From: JAPPHA01 sp963662705
GTDB taxonomy: Bacteria; Pseudomonadota; Alphaproteobacteria; Rhodobacterales; Rhodobacteraceae
Direction of reading: 5' to 3'
Length of the DNA stretch: 64,000 nt
NCBI GenBank assembly: GCA_963662705.2
Contig: OY759767.1
Coordinates: forward strand, 1,116,001-1,180,000
Shown in pieces: positions 8,357-15,963 of the stretch. Below the pieces are notes generated by a model. That model was given only the letters and a program-made list of their open reading frames with translations, did not search any database and was not told where the DNA came from. Within the stretch, counting starts at the first letter, position 1. The number at the start of each line of letters is the position of its first letter. The position numbers were made by a program, and so were the translations under genes.

Positions 8357-8715
8357 TTGCGCACCTTCAAGACCAAGCCCTTCGCGCGGTTCGCGCGGCG
8401 CGAAGGGATCGGGGATCGTTCGCTTTGCGATGCCGTCCGGCGTGCTCAGGAGGGGGCGTGATCAAGCAGCGCATCGCCCGCAGGGTTCGTGGCCGATCCG
8501 GCGGGTTCCGCACGATCGTGGATTTTCGCCGAGGCGAGCTGGCGTTCTTCGTCCATGGGTTTGCGAAGAGCGACCGAGACAACCTTCGGCGCAAGGAACT
8601 CTCGGGGTTGCGGTCGCTGGCAAACGAGTATCTGGCTCTGAACGCTGCGGGGCTTGCGGCCGCGCAGGCTGTTGGAGCGATAATCGAGGTGGAATGCGAT
8701 GACCAAGCAGTATGA
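8357..8715 (+). pseudogene. RelE/HigB-family toxin gene disrupted by a frameshift
   Basis: From a TTG at 8357 the frame reads LRTFKTKPFARFARREGIGD and RSLCDAVRRAQEGA, then stops; the rest of the toxin continues in another frame as GGVIKQRIARRVRGRSGGFR, TIVDFRRGELAFFVHGFAKS and so on to the stop at 8715. Relatives have about six to eight residues between the two parts, so a small out-of-frame deletion near 8445-8455 explains the break. The family are ribosome-associated mRNA interferases encoded ahead of their antitoxin. The intact antitoxin follows with a 17-bp overlap. The toxin is probably inactive (inference). Confidence 0.8.
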
Positions 8716-9016
8716 GAGCGAAGTGTTGGCGTCGGTGCACGAGGCCGCGCTCGGTCTGGCAGAGGCGGGCGTCATGTCGAAACGCACGATGCGTGCGTTC
8801 GATGAAATGTGTCTCACGCCCGTCGAGGAGATGACACCGGAGGACATCCGAGCGCTTCGGCTGCGCGAGTATGCGAGCCAGGCGGTGTTCGCACGCTACC
8901 TCAATGTGACGACGGGTCTGGTGAGCAAGTGGGAGCGCGGCGAGAAGCACCCGCGGGGTGCGTCGCTGAAGCTGCTGACGCTGGTAGCGAAAAACGGTCT
9001 CGCCGCGGTGGCGTGA
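8699..9016 (+). CDS. XRE-family antitoxin (HigA-2/YgjM-like)
   Basis: 105 residues. An N-terminal helical part (ESEVLASVHEAALGLAEAG, then LTPVEEMTPEDIRALRLRE) precedes a helix-turn-helix, SQAVFARYLNVTTGLVSKWE, ending LKLLTLVAKNGLAAVA. This arrangement is that of DNA-binding antitoxins paired with HigB/RelE toxins; the helix-turn-helix binds the operon operator. It is intact although the partner toxin is frameshifted, as happens when selection keeps only the antidote. The start overlaps the toxin's end. Confidence 0.9.
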   Translation: MTKQYESEVLASVHEAALGLAEAGVMSKRTMRAFDEMCLTPVEEMTPEDIRALRLREYASQAVFARYLNVTTGLVSKWERGEKHPRGASLKLLTLVAKNGLAAVA

Positions 9017-9084
9017 TTTTCTGCCCGGATTGGGTGCGTCCATCACCGGATTGAAACCCGGATTGTCTGCAACCGGCCTGCGCT

Positions 9085-9146
9085 CACCGGTCTGACCTGC
9101 CTCTTGTCCGGTTTTCCCTAATTGGCAGAGAGGAAAACCCGTAGCG
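9085..9146. repeat. Hairpin repeat, inverted copy of 35447-35510
   Basis: The core is a stem of GGTTTTCC and GGAAAACC around a loop containing CTAATTGGCAGAG. The reverse complement of this block matches 35447-35510 including flanks (CCGGT, TGCCTCTT, GCGCAC). No function is assigned; it precedes the res region here. Confidence 0.6.
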
Positions 9147-9147
9147 C

Positions 9148-9222
9148 ACCGTTTTCCCCCTATCCGGAAAGGAGCGGTTAAGGACACCCCCCGACAACCC
9201 TGTCCATAAACAGGCTTCAACC
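9148..9222 (+). promoter_or_regulatory. Distal part of a resolvase res/promoter region, split by the group II intron
   Basis: Contains CTATCCGGAAAGGAGCGG, TTAAGGACAC, ACAACCCTGTCC and ATAAACAGGCTTCAACC. The same sequence, uninterrupted and inverted, is at 36405-36520; there it continues directly into ATTGCGGACAGGGG, which here lies beyond the intron at 10113. The repeated GGACAG/CTGTCC half-sites upstream of tnpR are as expected of resolvase-binding subsites (inference). The proximal part is 10113-10157. Confidence 0.65.
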
Positions 9223-10112
9223 GTGCGCCGTGAAAGGCGCGTCATCCTTGTGGGCGGAAATCCCACCCAGCAAATTGTCGCTTCGGCTGGTAGCAGCCAG
9301 GGCGGTTCATGGAGGTAACGAAATGAACTGAAGCACTCTGGTGTCAAAGGGTCGCCTTGGGCGGCTCAGCGAGCAGGCAGGCCGGAACGCGAAGTAAAAC
9401 GCCGAGCAGGCCTCGAAACGGTTAATGCGGGAGCTGACCCTCCGGTTGATAAGGGGAAGGCCGGCGACGGCTCGGGAAGCAAGCGACAGAAGCACCGGAC
9501 CGTTCCCGCCGGGGTAGTGGCGCCGGCATGTCTGCAAGATGGAAGACGTCGCAACACGGGAAGCCCTGTCGGTGGCGTGCACGCGCCAACCGGAAATCCG
9601 TGAGGACCAGTCCGGGCCGACAGGGTGGCGGAGAGGCCCGTAATACTGAGGACGCCGGGTAATGCCGGTCGAGGGAAGGGGCCTCAGGTGCGGAGGGACG
9701 CGGAAAGGATGAAAGCCTGCGGGAGTGGCTTAGCCTATAACCCCGCCTTGAGGGCAGAGACTTCGGAACGCGTCACATGCGGAAGCGAAGGGGTCGGACC
9801 CGAACGGTTCGACGCCGCCGGGGCGTGAACAGGCCCGGCGGCACACCGGAAACGACGCGGGAGGCAGGATGGCTGGCGTGCAGCGGCCTCGGGTTACCGG
9901 ACCAACCGGCTCCTCCCTCCCACGACCCGTTCTGGTGGTCCGTGTGCGAGGTGCATGATCCCACTGGAGAGCCCGGTGCGGGAAATCCGCACGCCGGGTT
10001 CGGAGAGCGGGGGACTGGAAACGCGGCCATGGGAGCCGGACTGAGGCCCGGAGCGAAAGCGACGGACAAGCCACCGGACCCTAAAGCTGGCGCGCCAGCC
10101 CCCGACTCTACC
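9223..10112 (+). mobile_element. ORF-less group II intron inserted in a res/promoter site
   Basis: The 890-nt element starts GTGCGCC, the group II 5' consensus, and ends CTCTACC. Its boundaries are fixed by the empty copy at 36405-36520, where CTTCAAACC joins ATTGCGG directly (junction 36447/36448). Recognisable domain I-III sequences include GGAGGTAACGAAATGAACTG, GCGGGAGCTGACCCTCC and GCGGAGAGGCCCGTAATACT. Domain V at 9969-10001 is well formed: GAGCCCGG stem, AGC triad, GAAA loop, CG bulge, CCGGGTTC. The usual maturase gene in domain IV is missing. CGGGGG near 10007 pairs with CCCCCG near 10100, closing an enlarged domain VI. Splicing would need a maturase supplied from elsewhere. Confidence 0.85.
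9969..10001 (+). ncRNA. Group II intron domain V
   Basis: A 33-nt hairpin with GAGCCCGG paired to CCGGGTTC, a two-base CG bulge, an upper stem TGCGG/CCGCA and a GAAA loop. The AGC catalytic triad is intact, so the ribozyme core may still be active. Confidence 0.85.
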
Positions 10113-10157
10113 ATTGCGGACAGGGGGGTATACTACGGACAGCGTTTACGGACAGGC
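10113..10157 (+). promoter_or_regulatory. Proximal part of the res/promoter region of the resolvase
   Basis: ATTGCGGACAGGGG, ACTACGGACAGCG and TTTACGGACAGG form three GGACAG-containing half-sites just ahead of the resolvase start. They align with the uninterrupted copy near 36405-36447 (inverted). The intron separates them from the distal part by 890 bp. Confidence 0.6.
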
Positions 10158-10163
10158 AGGGCA

Positions 10164-10754
10164 ATGGCAAGAACCTTCGCGTATCTCAGGGTCTCGACAT
10201 CCGAGCAGACAACCGAAAACCAGGTGCAGGAAATCACGGCTTCGGGTTTCCGGGTCGAGCCGCACCGCATCGTCACCGAAACCATCTCGGGAAGTGTCGC
10301 CATCAGCCAGCGGCCGGAATTCGAAAGGCTCGCCGACAGACTCGAGTCCGGAGATGTCCTGGTCGTCACCAAGCTCGACCGCCTCGGGCGCAACGCCATG
10401 GATGTCGCCGCCACGGTGGCAGGCCTCGCCAAGGCCGACATCAAGGTTCACTGCCTGGCGCTCGGCGGTGTCGATCTCACCAGCGTGGCGGGCAAGCTCA
10501 CCATGTACGTGATCAATGCGGTGGCTGAATTCGAGCGCGATCTCCTCATAAAGCGTACCCAGGCCGGCCTTCGCCGCGCCATGTCCCAAGGCAGGCATCC
10601 TGGCCGGCCGCACCGCCTTTCCGGCGAGGAGCGGCAGTCGGTGCTCGAACTCCTAACCACCGGCGCCAGCGTCTCCTCGCTCGCCCGGAAGTTCGACACC
10701 AGCCGCCAGACCATCATGCGCGTGAGGGATGGGGTCCCCGCTGGCCAAAATTGA
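10164..10754 (+). CDS. tnpR: Serine recombinase of the resolvase/invertase family
   Basis: 196 residues from the ATG at 10164. The N-terminal catalytic domain begins MARTFAYLRVSTSEQTTENQ with the nucleophilic serine at residue 11; LVVTKLDRLGRNAMDVAATV carries the conserved arginines, and INAVAEFERDLLIKRTQAGL the E helix. The C-terminal helix-turn-helix follows GRHPGRPHRLSGEERQ and ends ASVSSLARKFDTSRQTIMRV. It resolves cointegrates or inverts DNA at res sites. The upstream res region is interrupted by a group II intron, which may impair both regulation and resolution unless the DNA is read without the intron. GGCAGGGCA before the ATG is a modest ribosome-binding site. Confidence 0.93.
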   Translation: MARTFAYLRVSTSEQTTENQVQEITASGFRVEPHRIVTETISGSVAISQRPEFERLADRLESGDVLVVTKLDRLGRNAMDVAATVAGLAKADIKVHCLALGGVDLTSVAGKLTMYVINAVAEFERDLLIKRTQAGLRRAMSQGRHPGRPHRLSGEERQSVLELLTTGASVSSLARKFDTSRQTIMRVRDGVPAGQN

Positions 10755-10875
10755 TTCCGATGAGGCTGATTTACGCGAGGCCGTGGAACGGGAGGCCGCA
10801 TCGGAGAATCTGACCGCCTTCATCCGCGAGTGCTTCGCACCCCACGGCGGTCAGCGCGGCGGAATTGCGCTTGCT

Positions 10876-11214
10876 TTAGCCTGTGACAGGGTCGTCCGCT
10901 ATTCTGCTATCGCCCGTGCGCCGTACAGTCAGTTGAACGCCCAAGGCTTGGAAGACAGCGAGAACTGTGGAAAGCTTCGGATCGCTGGTCGCTGACAAAC
11001 TCTTGTACAGTCCTTGGCGCGATACATTGGCAGCCCGTGCAATCTTGCTCATTCCCTGCGCTCGGGCAAGCGTCAGGAGAGCCGACTTGATGTAGGCTTC
11101 GTCTTCGGTTTCCAAGGCGGCCGCGAGATAAGCGGCCTGCCGCTTGGGTGTGGTCAGATACCTGGCGGCATCAAACGGACGGAATTTCTCACGTCCGGTC
11201 AGTTCCTTTGTCAT
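10876..11214 (-). CDS. Helix-turn-helix antitoxin of a RelE/HigB-like module
   Basis: 112 residues from the ATG at 11214 (MTKELTGREKFRPFDAARYL). A RYLTTPKRQAAYLAAALE region is followed by a helix-turn-helix (MSKIARAANVSRQGLYKSLS) and the tail PKLSTVLAVFQALGVQLTVR. These are the hallmarks of the addiction-module antitoxin family that is encoded downstream of Gp49/RelE-like toxins (COG3636-type). The start lies 26 bp inside the toxin gene, so the two are translationally coupled. The module sits on the opposite strand to the adjacent resolvase. Confidence 0.9.
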   Translation of the reverse strand: MTKELTGREKFRPFDAARYLTTPKRQAAYLAAALETEDEAYIKSALLTLARAQGMSKIARAANVSRQGLYKSLSATSDPKLSTVLAVFQALGVQLTVRRTGDSRIADDPVTG

Positions 11215-11503
11215 CCTGTAGCTCCTTCGCCAATCTGCGGGCGCGATTAATGTCGCGCGATTGAGTACCTTTGGTACCGCCACACAATAGGAAGTAATTG
11301 GCCTCTTTGATGATGAAATAGACGCGATAACCCGGGCGTCGATGAATACGCAGTTCGTAAATGTTCTCGCCGAGATGTTTCACGTCTCCCTTTCCGGTCT
11401 CCACTAACCTTTCCACCTGCACAATGATCTGCGCTAACGCTTGGTCGTTGCGCAAACCATCGAGCCACTTCTGAAAAGTCCCGGATTCGTTTCGCTCGGC
11501 CAT
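11189..11503 (-). CDS. RelE/ParE-family toxin (addiction-module killer type)
   Basis: 104 residues from the ATG at 11503 (MAERNESGTFQKWLDGLRND); longer frames upstream lack family similarity. Central strands IYELRIHRRPGYRVYFIIKE and FLLCGGTKGTQSRDINRARR are typical of the phage-derived Gp49-like/HigB killer proteins (COG3657-type), with conserved basic residues and the G-K-x-x-Q-x-x-D-I-x-x-A segment. Toxin precedes antitoxin, as in higBA. Both genes look intact, making this the only complete module of the 6-12 kb cluster. Confidence 0.9.
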   Translation of the reverse strand: MAERNESGTFQKWLDGLRNDQALAQIIVQVERLVETGKGDVKHLGENIYELRIHRRPGYRVYFIIKEANYFLLCGGTKGTQSRDINRARRLAKELQDDKGTDRT

Positions 11504-11643
11504 GTGTCTGCCGTAGATGACAGGGCGGAGGGTGTCAACCCGAGATGACATCTGGAACAACAACAGACCGCTTGGCGCACTGTCATTTCGTTCCCGGAAT
11601 CAATGTGATCGCATCGAAGCCGATGGCGTAGCTGGATTCCGGT

Positions 11644-12066
11644 ATGGCGCAATTTTTGGGGATTGAGGTTGTAAAACGAAACACGCGACGAGCGCCACCA
11701 AGGCCTGGTTGTCGTTTGCGGGTTCAGGCGGCTTCCATTGCTGCCAAAGCGGCGTTCTCCACTGACCATGGCGCAAAGATTATCGAGGTGCTGATCGCGG
11801 ACCTTCGGGAGCGCCGCCTGGTTCTCCCGAGCATCAATACGCTGGAACGTCTCGCTCTGAAGGGGCGAGCCCGGGCACGGCGGGAGGCGGCCATGGCACT
11901 CCATGACGCACTGACCGGGCCACAACGCGATCGCCTTCAGGCGTTGCTTGCGAATGACGCGATGATCGGCCAGGCACGCCTGACCTGGTTGGGTGTAGTG
12001 ACCTGCATTCAAAATCGCTTCGGCTTGCAATCATCCGCGATTATAAACGCAGGTTGCTACACATAG
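11644..12066 (+). pseudogene. Fragment of a Tn3-family transposase (DUF4158-type N-terminal region)
   Basis: The readable part, GCRLRVQAASIAAKAAFSTD and then IEVLIADLRERRLVLPSINT, LERLALKGRARARREAAMAL, matches the N-terminal region of Tn3 transposases, in which LRER(R)IIVP and a T-x-E-R motif recur. The true start and about 700 downstream residues, including the DDE catalytic core, are missing. It shows that the surrounding segment derives from a Tn3-family transposon. Confidence 0.75.
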
Positions 12067-12367
12067 TGCTGTCTAGGTCAAACGCGACTCTCGTGGGAGG
12101 GGGGTGGGCCGCGGCGAAGGCAAGGGGGAAGGAACTCGACCATCAACCAGAACAGCGGCCAAAATCAGACAGGCTCGCGCCCAAGGTCCTTCAGGCCGTC
12201 AGCAACGGACGAAGTTGCCGCTGAATCGCCCGTGACCTCGGAATCAGCAAAAATGCCGTCCTCGACGTCGTAAAACGGCACAGGCAAGCTGGAAAAATGT
12301 GCATTCTCGCAGCGCTCAGCGTCAAATGCAATTACCCGTGAATGCGACGAGAGGCGAAAACAAAATG
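12067..12367. other. No gene recognised
   Basis: Between the tnpA fragment and the terminal repeat. Frames are short and broken in both strands; I see no promoter, RNA or protein I can support. Confidence 0.4.
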
Positions 12368-12405
12368 CTTAGAGTGTCTTTTCGCCCCGTACCGGAATCG
12401 ACCCC
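12368..12405 (-). repeat. Full 38-bp Tn3-type terminal inverted repeat
   Basis: On the minus strand it reads GGGGTCGATTCCGGTACGGG, then GCGAAAAGAC, ending ACTCTAAG: exactly 38 bp with the GGGG outer end and the TAAG inner end of Tn3-family elements. It faces the shorter repeat at 7480-7511. The first 22 bases also recur at 50311-50332. Confidence 0.75.
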
Positions 12406-12434
12406 GGGAGCGATATTTCCACGGAAATTCCGAC

Positions 12435-12446
12435 TTGACTAGTCAA
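12435..12446. promoter_or_regulatory. Perfect 12-bp palindrome, likely GntR operator
   Basis: TTGACTAGTCAA, 24 bp ahead of the start codon of the GntR-family gene. A dyad at this place is typical for an autoregulated HutC-type repressor; binding is inferred. Confidence 0.55.
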
Positions 12447-12469
12447 CTGAATAAGTTAATGTCGCACAC

Positions 12470-13270
12470 ATGGAAAGATTGTCTCTCGCGCCGCGGTACC
12501 AGATTCTTGCAGAGGAGTTGCGCCGCCGCATCGGAACCGGAGAATTCAAGCCGGGCGACAGGCTGCCCAGCGAAACGGAACTGTGTTCCGCCAATGGCGT
12601 AAGCCGTGGTACGGTTGTCCGTGCCATCGAAAGGCTGGTGGCGGACGGAATCGTCCATCGCCGCCAGGGGGTCGGAAGTTTCGTCGCGCGGCCGTCGCTG
12701 CACCGCCAATCCGGCCAGCTTCTGAGCTTTTCCGAGTCGGCCTCCGCCGGGGGCCTGACGTCGGAGCAGACACTGATCGCATTCGGCCAGGCGTCGAGGG
12801 AACGGGCTCGACAGTTCCAGTGCGATGTACCGGCGGTCTACCTCGATCGCATCCGCAGCATCGAGGGAGCGCCATGCGCCGTGCACCGCTCGATCATCCC
12901 CGGGGCCGTTGCCGGAAAGGTGGAGGCACTTCACGACCTTGAAGACGCGGCAAGAAGTGACCCGGGCTTCTCCCTTTACCGGGCACTGGAGGCGGCGGGA
13001 TTCAGGGTCGTGGAGGCGCAGGAACGCATCACGTCCCGACTCGCGGGACAAGAGGATGCCCGGCACATGGGCGTAGAGGCGACCGCACCGGTGATGGTGG
13101 TCTTCCGGCGCAGCTACGATGCAACCGGCCGGCTCGTTGAAGCCGTCGAGGCCGTCTATCTCAGCGAAGTCTATTGCTACGATGTCCGGCTCGTTGCGCC
13201 GCCAAGCGTGGTGCCAACCGATTCTGGCATTCAGACCCGCAGTCCGGGAGGACGATTGACTGGACAGTAA
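12470..13270 (+). CDS. GntR-family transcriptional regulator, HutC subfamily
   Basis: 266 residues. An N-terminal winged helix (PRYQILAEELRRRIGTGEFK, PGDRLPSETELCSANGVSRG, then HRRQGVGSFVA) is followed by a UTRA effector domain (YLDRIRSIEGAPCAVHRSII to TAPVMVVFRRSYDATGRLVE). HutC-type regulators sense a small molecule and usually repress a neighbouring uptake operon. It lies 15 bp upstream of, and in the same direction as, the nucleoside transporter operon, and a palindrome sits at its promoter, so it probably represses itself and the operon and is released by a nucleoside or a breakdown product (inference). Confidence 0.92.
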   Translation: MERLSLAPRYQILAEELRRRIGTGEFKPGDRLPSETELCSANGVSRGTVVRAIERLVADGIVHRRQGVGSFVARPSLHRQSGQLLSFSESASAGGLTSEQTLIAFGQASRERARQFQCDVPAVYLDRIRSIEGAPCAVHRSIIPGAVAGKVEALHDLEDAARSDPGFSLYRALEAAGFRVVEAQERITSRLAGQEDARHMGVEATAPVMVVFRRSYDATGRLVEAVEAVYLSEVYCYDVRLVAPPSVVPTDSGIQTRSPGGRLTGQ

Positions 13271-13285
13271 GGAAGGAGAAAGCGG

Positions 13286-14314
13286 ATGTCGAAAAAATTG
13301 ATGTTGGCTGGCGCCGTTGCGCTCGGCTTGGGCGCAAGCTCCGCCGTGTCGGGAGACGTGGCGCCGGTCGCGTTGATCATCGCTCAGGGCGGCCTCGGTG
13401 ACGGGTCCTGGAATGACACGGCCAATGCCGGCTTCCAGGCTGGCATCGAGAAGACCGGCGTCAACGGGCGCACGATCGAATCCAAGGACGTTGCCGCGCA
13501 GGGCGAGGAAATCATGCGCCGGGCCGCCGACGGCGGGTTCGGCCTCGTGATCAGTCTTGAGTGGATCCACGGTGAACCGATGGAGAAGATCGCACGGGAC
13601 TACCCGGACACAAACTGGGTGATCATGAACCAGACTCGCGAAGGCGACAATATCGCCTCGGTCGTGTTCTCGGAGCACGAGGGCTCGTATCTCGCCGGCG
13701 CGCTCGCAGCACAGGTGACCACGGACACCTCGATCGAGGGTATCAACGCGGATCCAGTCATCGGCGTGATCGGCGGAAGGAAATCGCCAGGTATCGACAA
13801 GTTCATCGTGGGTTACATCCAGGGTGCGACCGCCATCAATCCGGACATCGAGGTCAAGGTTGCCTACGCAGAATCCTTCGGTGATCCGGCCAAGGGCCAG
13901 CAGATGGCGCAGGCCATGTTCGACGAAGGCGCGGACATCGTCTACCAGGTCGCCGGCGGAACGGGCATCGGGATCATCGAGGCCGCCAGGGCTGCCGGGC
14001 ACTACGCGATCGGCGTCGACACCGACCAGGACGGCATGGCCCCGGGCAGCGTGCTCACCAGCATGGTCAAACGTGTCGACGTGGCCGTCGAGACGATCGT
14101 CGAGGCCCATGCCGCGGGCGCGTTTCCGGGTGGCGAGAAGATGCTGTTCGGACTGGCACAGGGCGGCGTCGCACTGTCGGAAATGACACACACACGGGAT
14201 GTCATCCCGGCGTCATATGTTGCCAGGGTCGACGAGCTGAAGGCAAAGGTGATCGCCGGTGAAATAGATGTCTGGGACGTGTCTGAACAGGGTTACCCCG
14301 ACTTCTTCAAATAG
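13286..14314 (+). CDS. BMP-family periplasmic nucleoside-binding protein
   Basis: 342 residues with a cleavable signal peptide (MSKKLMLAGAVALGLGASSA). The mature part starts VALIIAQGGLGDGSWNDTAN, the hallmark of the basic-membrane-protein/PnrA-like family, and includes VVFSEHEGSYLAGALAAQVT, GGRKSPGIDKFIVGYIQGAT and VAGGTGIGIIEAARAAGHYA. Family members bind purine or other nucleosides for ABC import. It is not obviously a lipoprotein; no lipobox cysteine is present at the cleavage site. AAGGAGAAAGCGG precedes the ATG. First structural gene of the nucleoside operon. Confidence 0.93.
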   Translation: MSKKLMLAGAVALGLGASSAVSGDVAPVALIIAQGGLGDGSWNDTANAGFQAGIEKTGVNGRTIESKDVAAQGEEIMRRAADGGFGLVISLEWIHGEPMEKIARDYPDTNWVIMNQTREGDNIASVVFSEHEGSYLAGALAAQVTTDTSIEGINADPVIGVIGGRKSPGIDKFIVGYIQGATAINPDIEVKVAYAESFGDPAKGQQMAQAMFDEGADIVYQVAGGTGIGIIEAARAAGHYAIGVDTDQDGMAPGSVLTSMVKRVDVAVETIVEAHAAGAFPGGEKMLFGLAQGGVALSEMTHTRDVIPASYVARVDELKAKVIAGEIDVWDVSEQGYPDFFK

Positions 14315-14370
14315 GTCCCGGCATCTTGACATGCCTGCCGGCCACCGCCCCCCGGTGGCCAGCAGGTGAC

Positions 14371-15963
14371 ATGGAGCGGTTGATACCCACCCCCGAATTG
14401 ACCAATGACCGGCGCAAGGCCGTCACCGTCCGCCTTGGCGCTGTCGGCCTGAGCAAGTCCTACGGCGCCGTCCGGGCGAACCGGAACGTGTCGCTTGCGG
14501 TTGCGCCGCAGGAGATCCACGCGATCGTCGGGGAAAACGGCGCCGGCAAGACGACCCTCATGCGGCTACTGCAGGGCATCGAGCAGCCGGACTCGGGTGA
14601 CATCCTTGTTGACGACAAACCGCGACGGTTCGGCGGACCGCGGCAAGCCTTCGAGGCGGGGATCGGCATGATTCACCAGGAATTCATGCTGGCACCGGAA
14701 CTGACGCTTCTCGAGAACCTCGTGCTGGGGGATGAACCGGTCACGGGTTCGCTCGCGCGAATCGACTGGAAGGCGGCACGCAAGTCCGGGAATGCCCACT
14801 CGGCGCAGGCAGGCATCGAGGTCGACTGGGATCGCAAGGCCGGCACGACGCCCGTGCATATCCAGCAGTACGTCGAGATCATCCGCCTTCTGCGCCGTGG
14901 CACACGCGTTCTCATCATGGACGAGCCGACCTCGGTCCTGGCGCCCCAACAGGTCGAGGACCTGTTCCGTTTGCTTCGAAAACTGCGCGAGGCCGGTACA
15001 ACCATCCTGTTCATCAGCCACAAGCTCAGGGAGGTCATGGCACTCGTCGACCGGGTTACCGTCATGCGCAGGGGCGAAGTGACCTTTTCGAGCAGCGTCG
15101 GCGAAACCGAGATTGCCGAGATTGCCCGCCACGTGGTCGGAGGAAGCGAACTCGACCGGGACGATGTGCCGTCGTCCGAAACACAAGAGATGTATACGGG
15201 CGGCGGACCCGTGCTCGAAGTCCGTGACCTGTGCGCACCCGCGATCGAACGGTCGCACCCGCTCAGGGGCATCAACCTGTCTGTTGGCCGCTCCGAGATC
15301 GTCGGCCTCGCCGGTGTCTCGGGAAACGGACAGTCGGAACTGGTCGAGTGCCTCGTCGGCCTGCGCAACGCGTCGTCGGGCCGGATCCGCCTGGAAGGCC
15401 GGGACATGACCTACGCCACGACGAAAGCGAAGCGCGACCAGGGCATGGGATACGTGAGCGCCGACCGCCGCAACGAGGGCCTGGCGCTGGATGCCACCAT
15501 CGAGATCAACGTGACGGCGGGAAGCCAGCGCAGGGCGCCGATCTGCAAGCGCCGCACGATCGATCCACGCGCGCTCCGCCGCACCGCCTCGGAACGCCTG
15601 TCCAGGCTCGAAGTACAATTCGAATCCGTGCGCAATGCCGTGCGCAGCCTCTCCGGCGGCAACCAGCAGCGTACTGTCTTTGCACGCGAAACGGCCACCA
15701 ACCCGAAGCTTCTTGTGGTCTCGCAACCGACCAGGGGGGTGGATCTGAAAGGGATCGGCGCGATACATTCCATTCTGAAAGGCATCCGTGCCGAGGGTGG
15801 GTCCATCCTGCTCGTTTCGGAAGAACTGGACGAGATCATCGCATTGTCGGACCGGATCTACGTCATCGCCGATGGCCGCATCGCCGGCGAGATTTCCCGT
15901 GAGCATGCCGATATCGCAACTGTCGGCCGCATGATGCTGGCCGGGATTGGCCAGGATGCGTGA
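14371..15963 (+). CDS. Nucleoside ABC transporter ATPase with two nucleotide-binding domains
   Basis: 530 residues from the ATG at 14371, preferred over 14326 because the alignable N-terminus begins soon after and AGGTG precedes it. Domain 1 has Walker A GENGAGKTT and Walker B VLIMDEPTSVL; domain 2 has GVSGNGQSE in place of a standard Walker A, a LSGGNQQRTVFARE signature and LLVVSQPTRGVD instead of the D-E pair. This asymmetry is usual for RbsA/YufO-type ATPases, in which the second site is degenerate. It powers the two permeases encoded just downstream. The first-domain signature is also weak (TPVHIQQYVEIIRLL), again normal for the family. Confidence 0.93.
   Translation: MERLIPTPELTNDRRKAVTVRLGAVGLSKSYGAVRANRNVSLAVAPQEIHAIVGENGAGKTTLMRLLQGIEQPDSGDILVDDKPRRFGGPRQAFEAGIGMIHQEFMLAPELTLLENLVLGDEPVTGSLARIDWKAARKSGNAHSAQAGIEVDWDRKAGTTPVHIQQYVEIIRLLRRGTRVLIMDEPTSVLAPQQVEDLFRLLRKLREAGTTILFISHKLREVMALVDRVTVMRRGEVTFSSSVGETEIAEIARHVVGGSELDRDDVPSSETQEMYTGGGPVLEVRDLCAPAIERSHPLRGINLSVGRSEIVGLAGVSGNGQSELVECLVGLRNASSGRIRLEGRDMTYATTKAKRDQGMGYVSADRRNEGLALDATIEINVTAGSQRRAPICKRRTIDPRALRRTASERLSRLEVQFESVRNAVRSLSGGNQQRTVFARETATNPKLLVVSQPTRGVDLKGIGAIHSILKGIRAEGGSILLVSEELDEIIALSDRIYVIADGRIAGEISREHADIATVGRMMLAGIGQDA

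Noticed and set aside
8462..9220. Minus-strand frame of 252 codons opposite the toxin-antitoxin genes
   Set aside because: The plus strand encodes a recognisable toxin remnant and antitoxin; the other frame has no domain.
10729..10995. 88-codon plus-strand frame after the resolvase
   Set aside because: It overlaps the resolvase end and the antitoxin on the other strand and has no known similarity; too weak to call.
12443..14191. Long minus-strand frame (582 codons) opposite the GntR and BMP genes
   Set aside because: It has no recognisable domains, follows the codon pattern of the plus-strand genes and has no ribosome-binding site; it is a GC-rich shadow frame.
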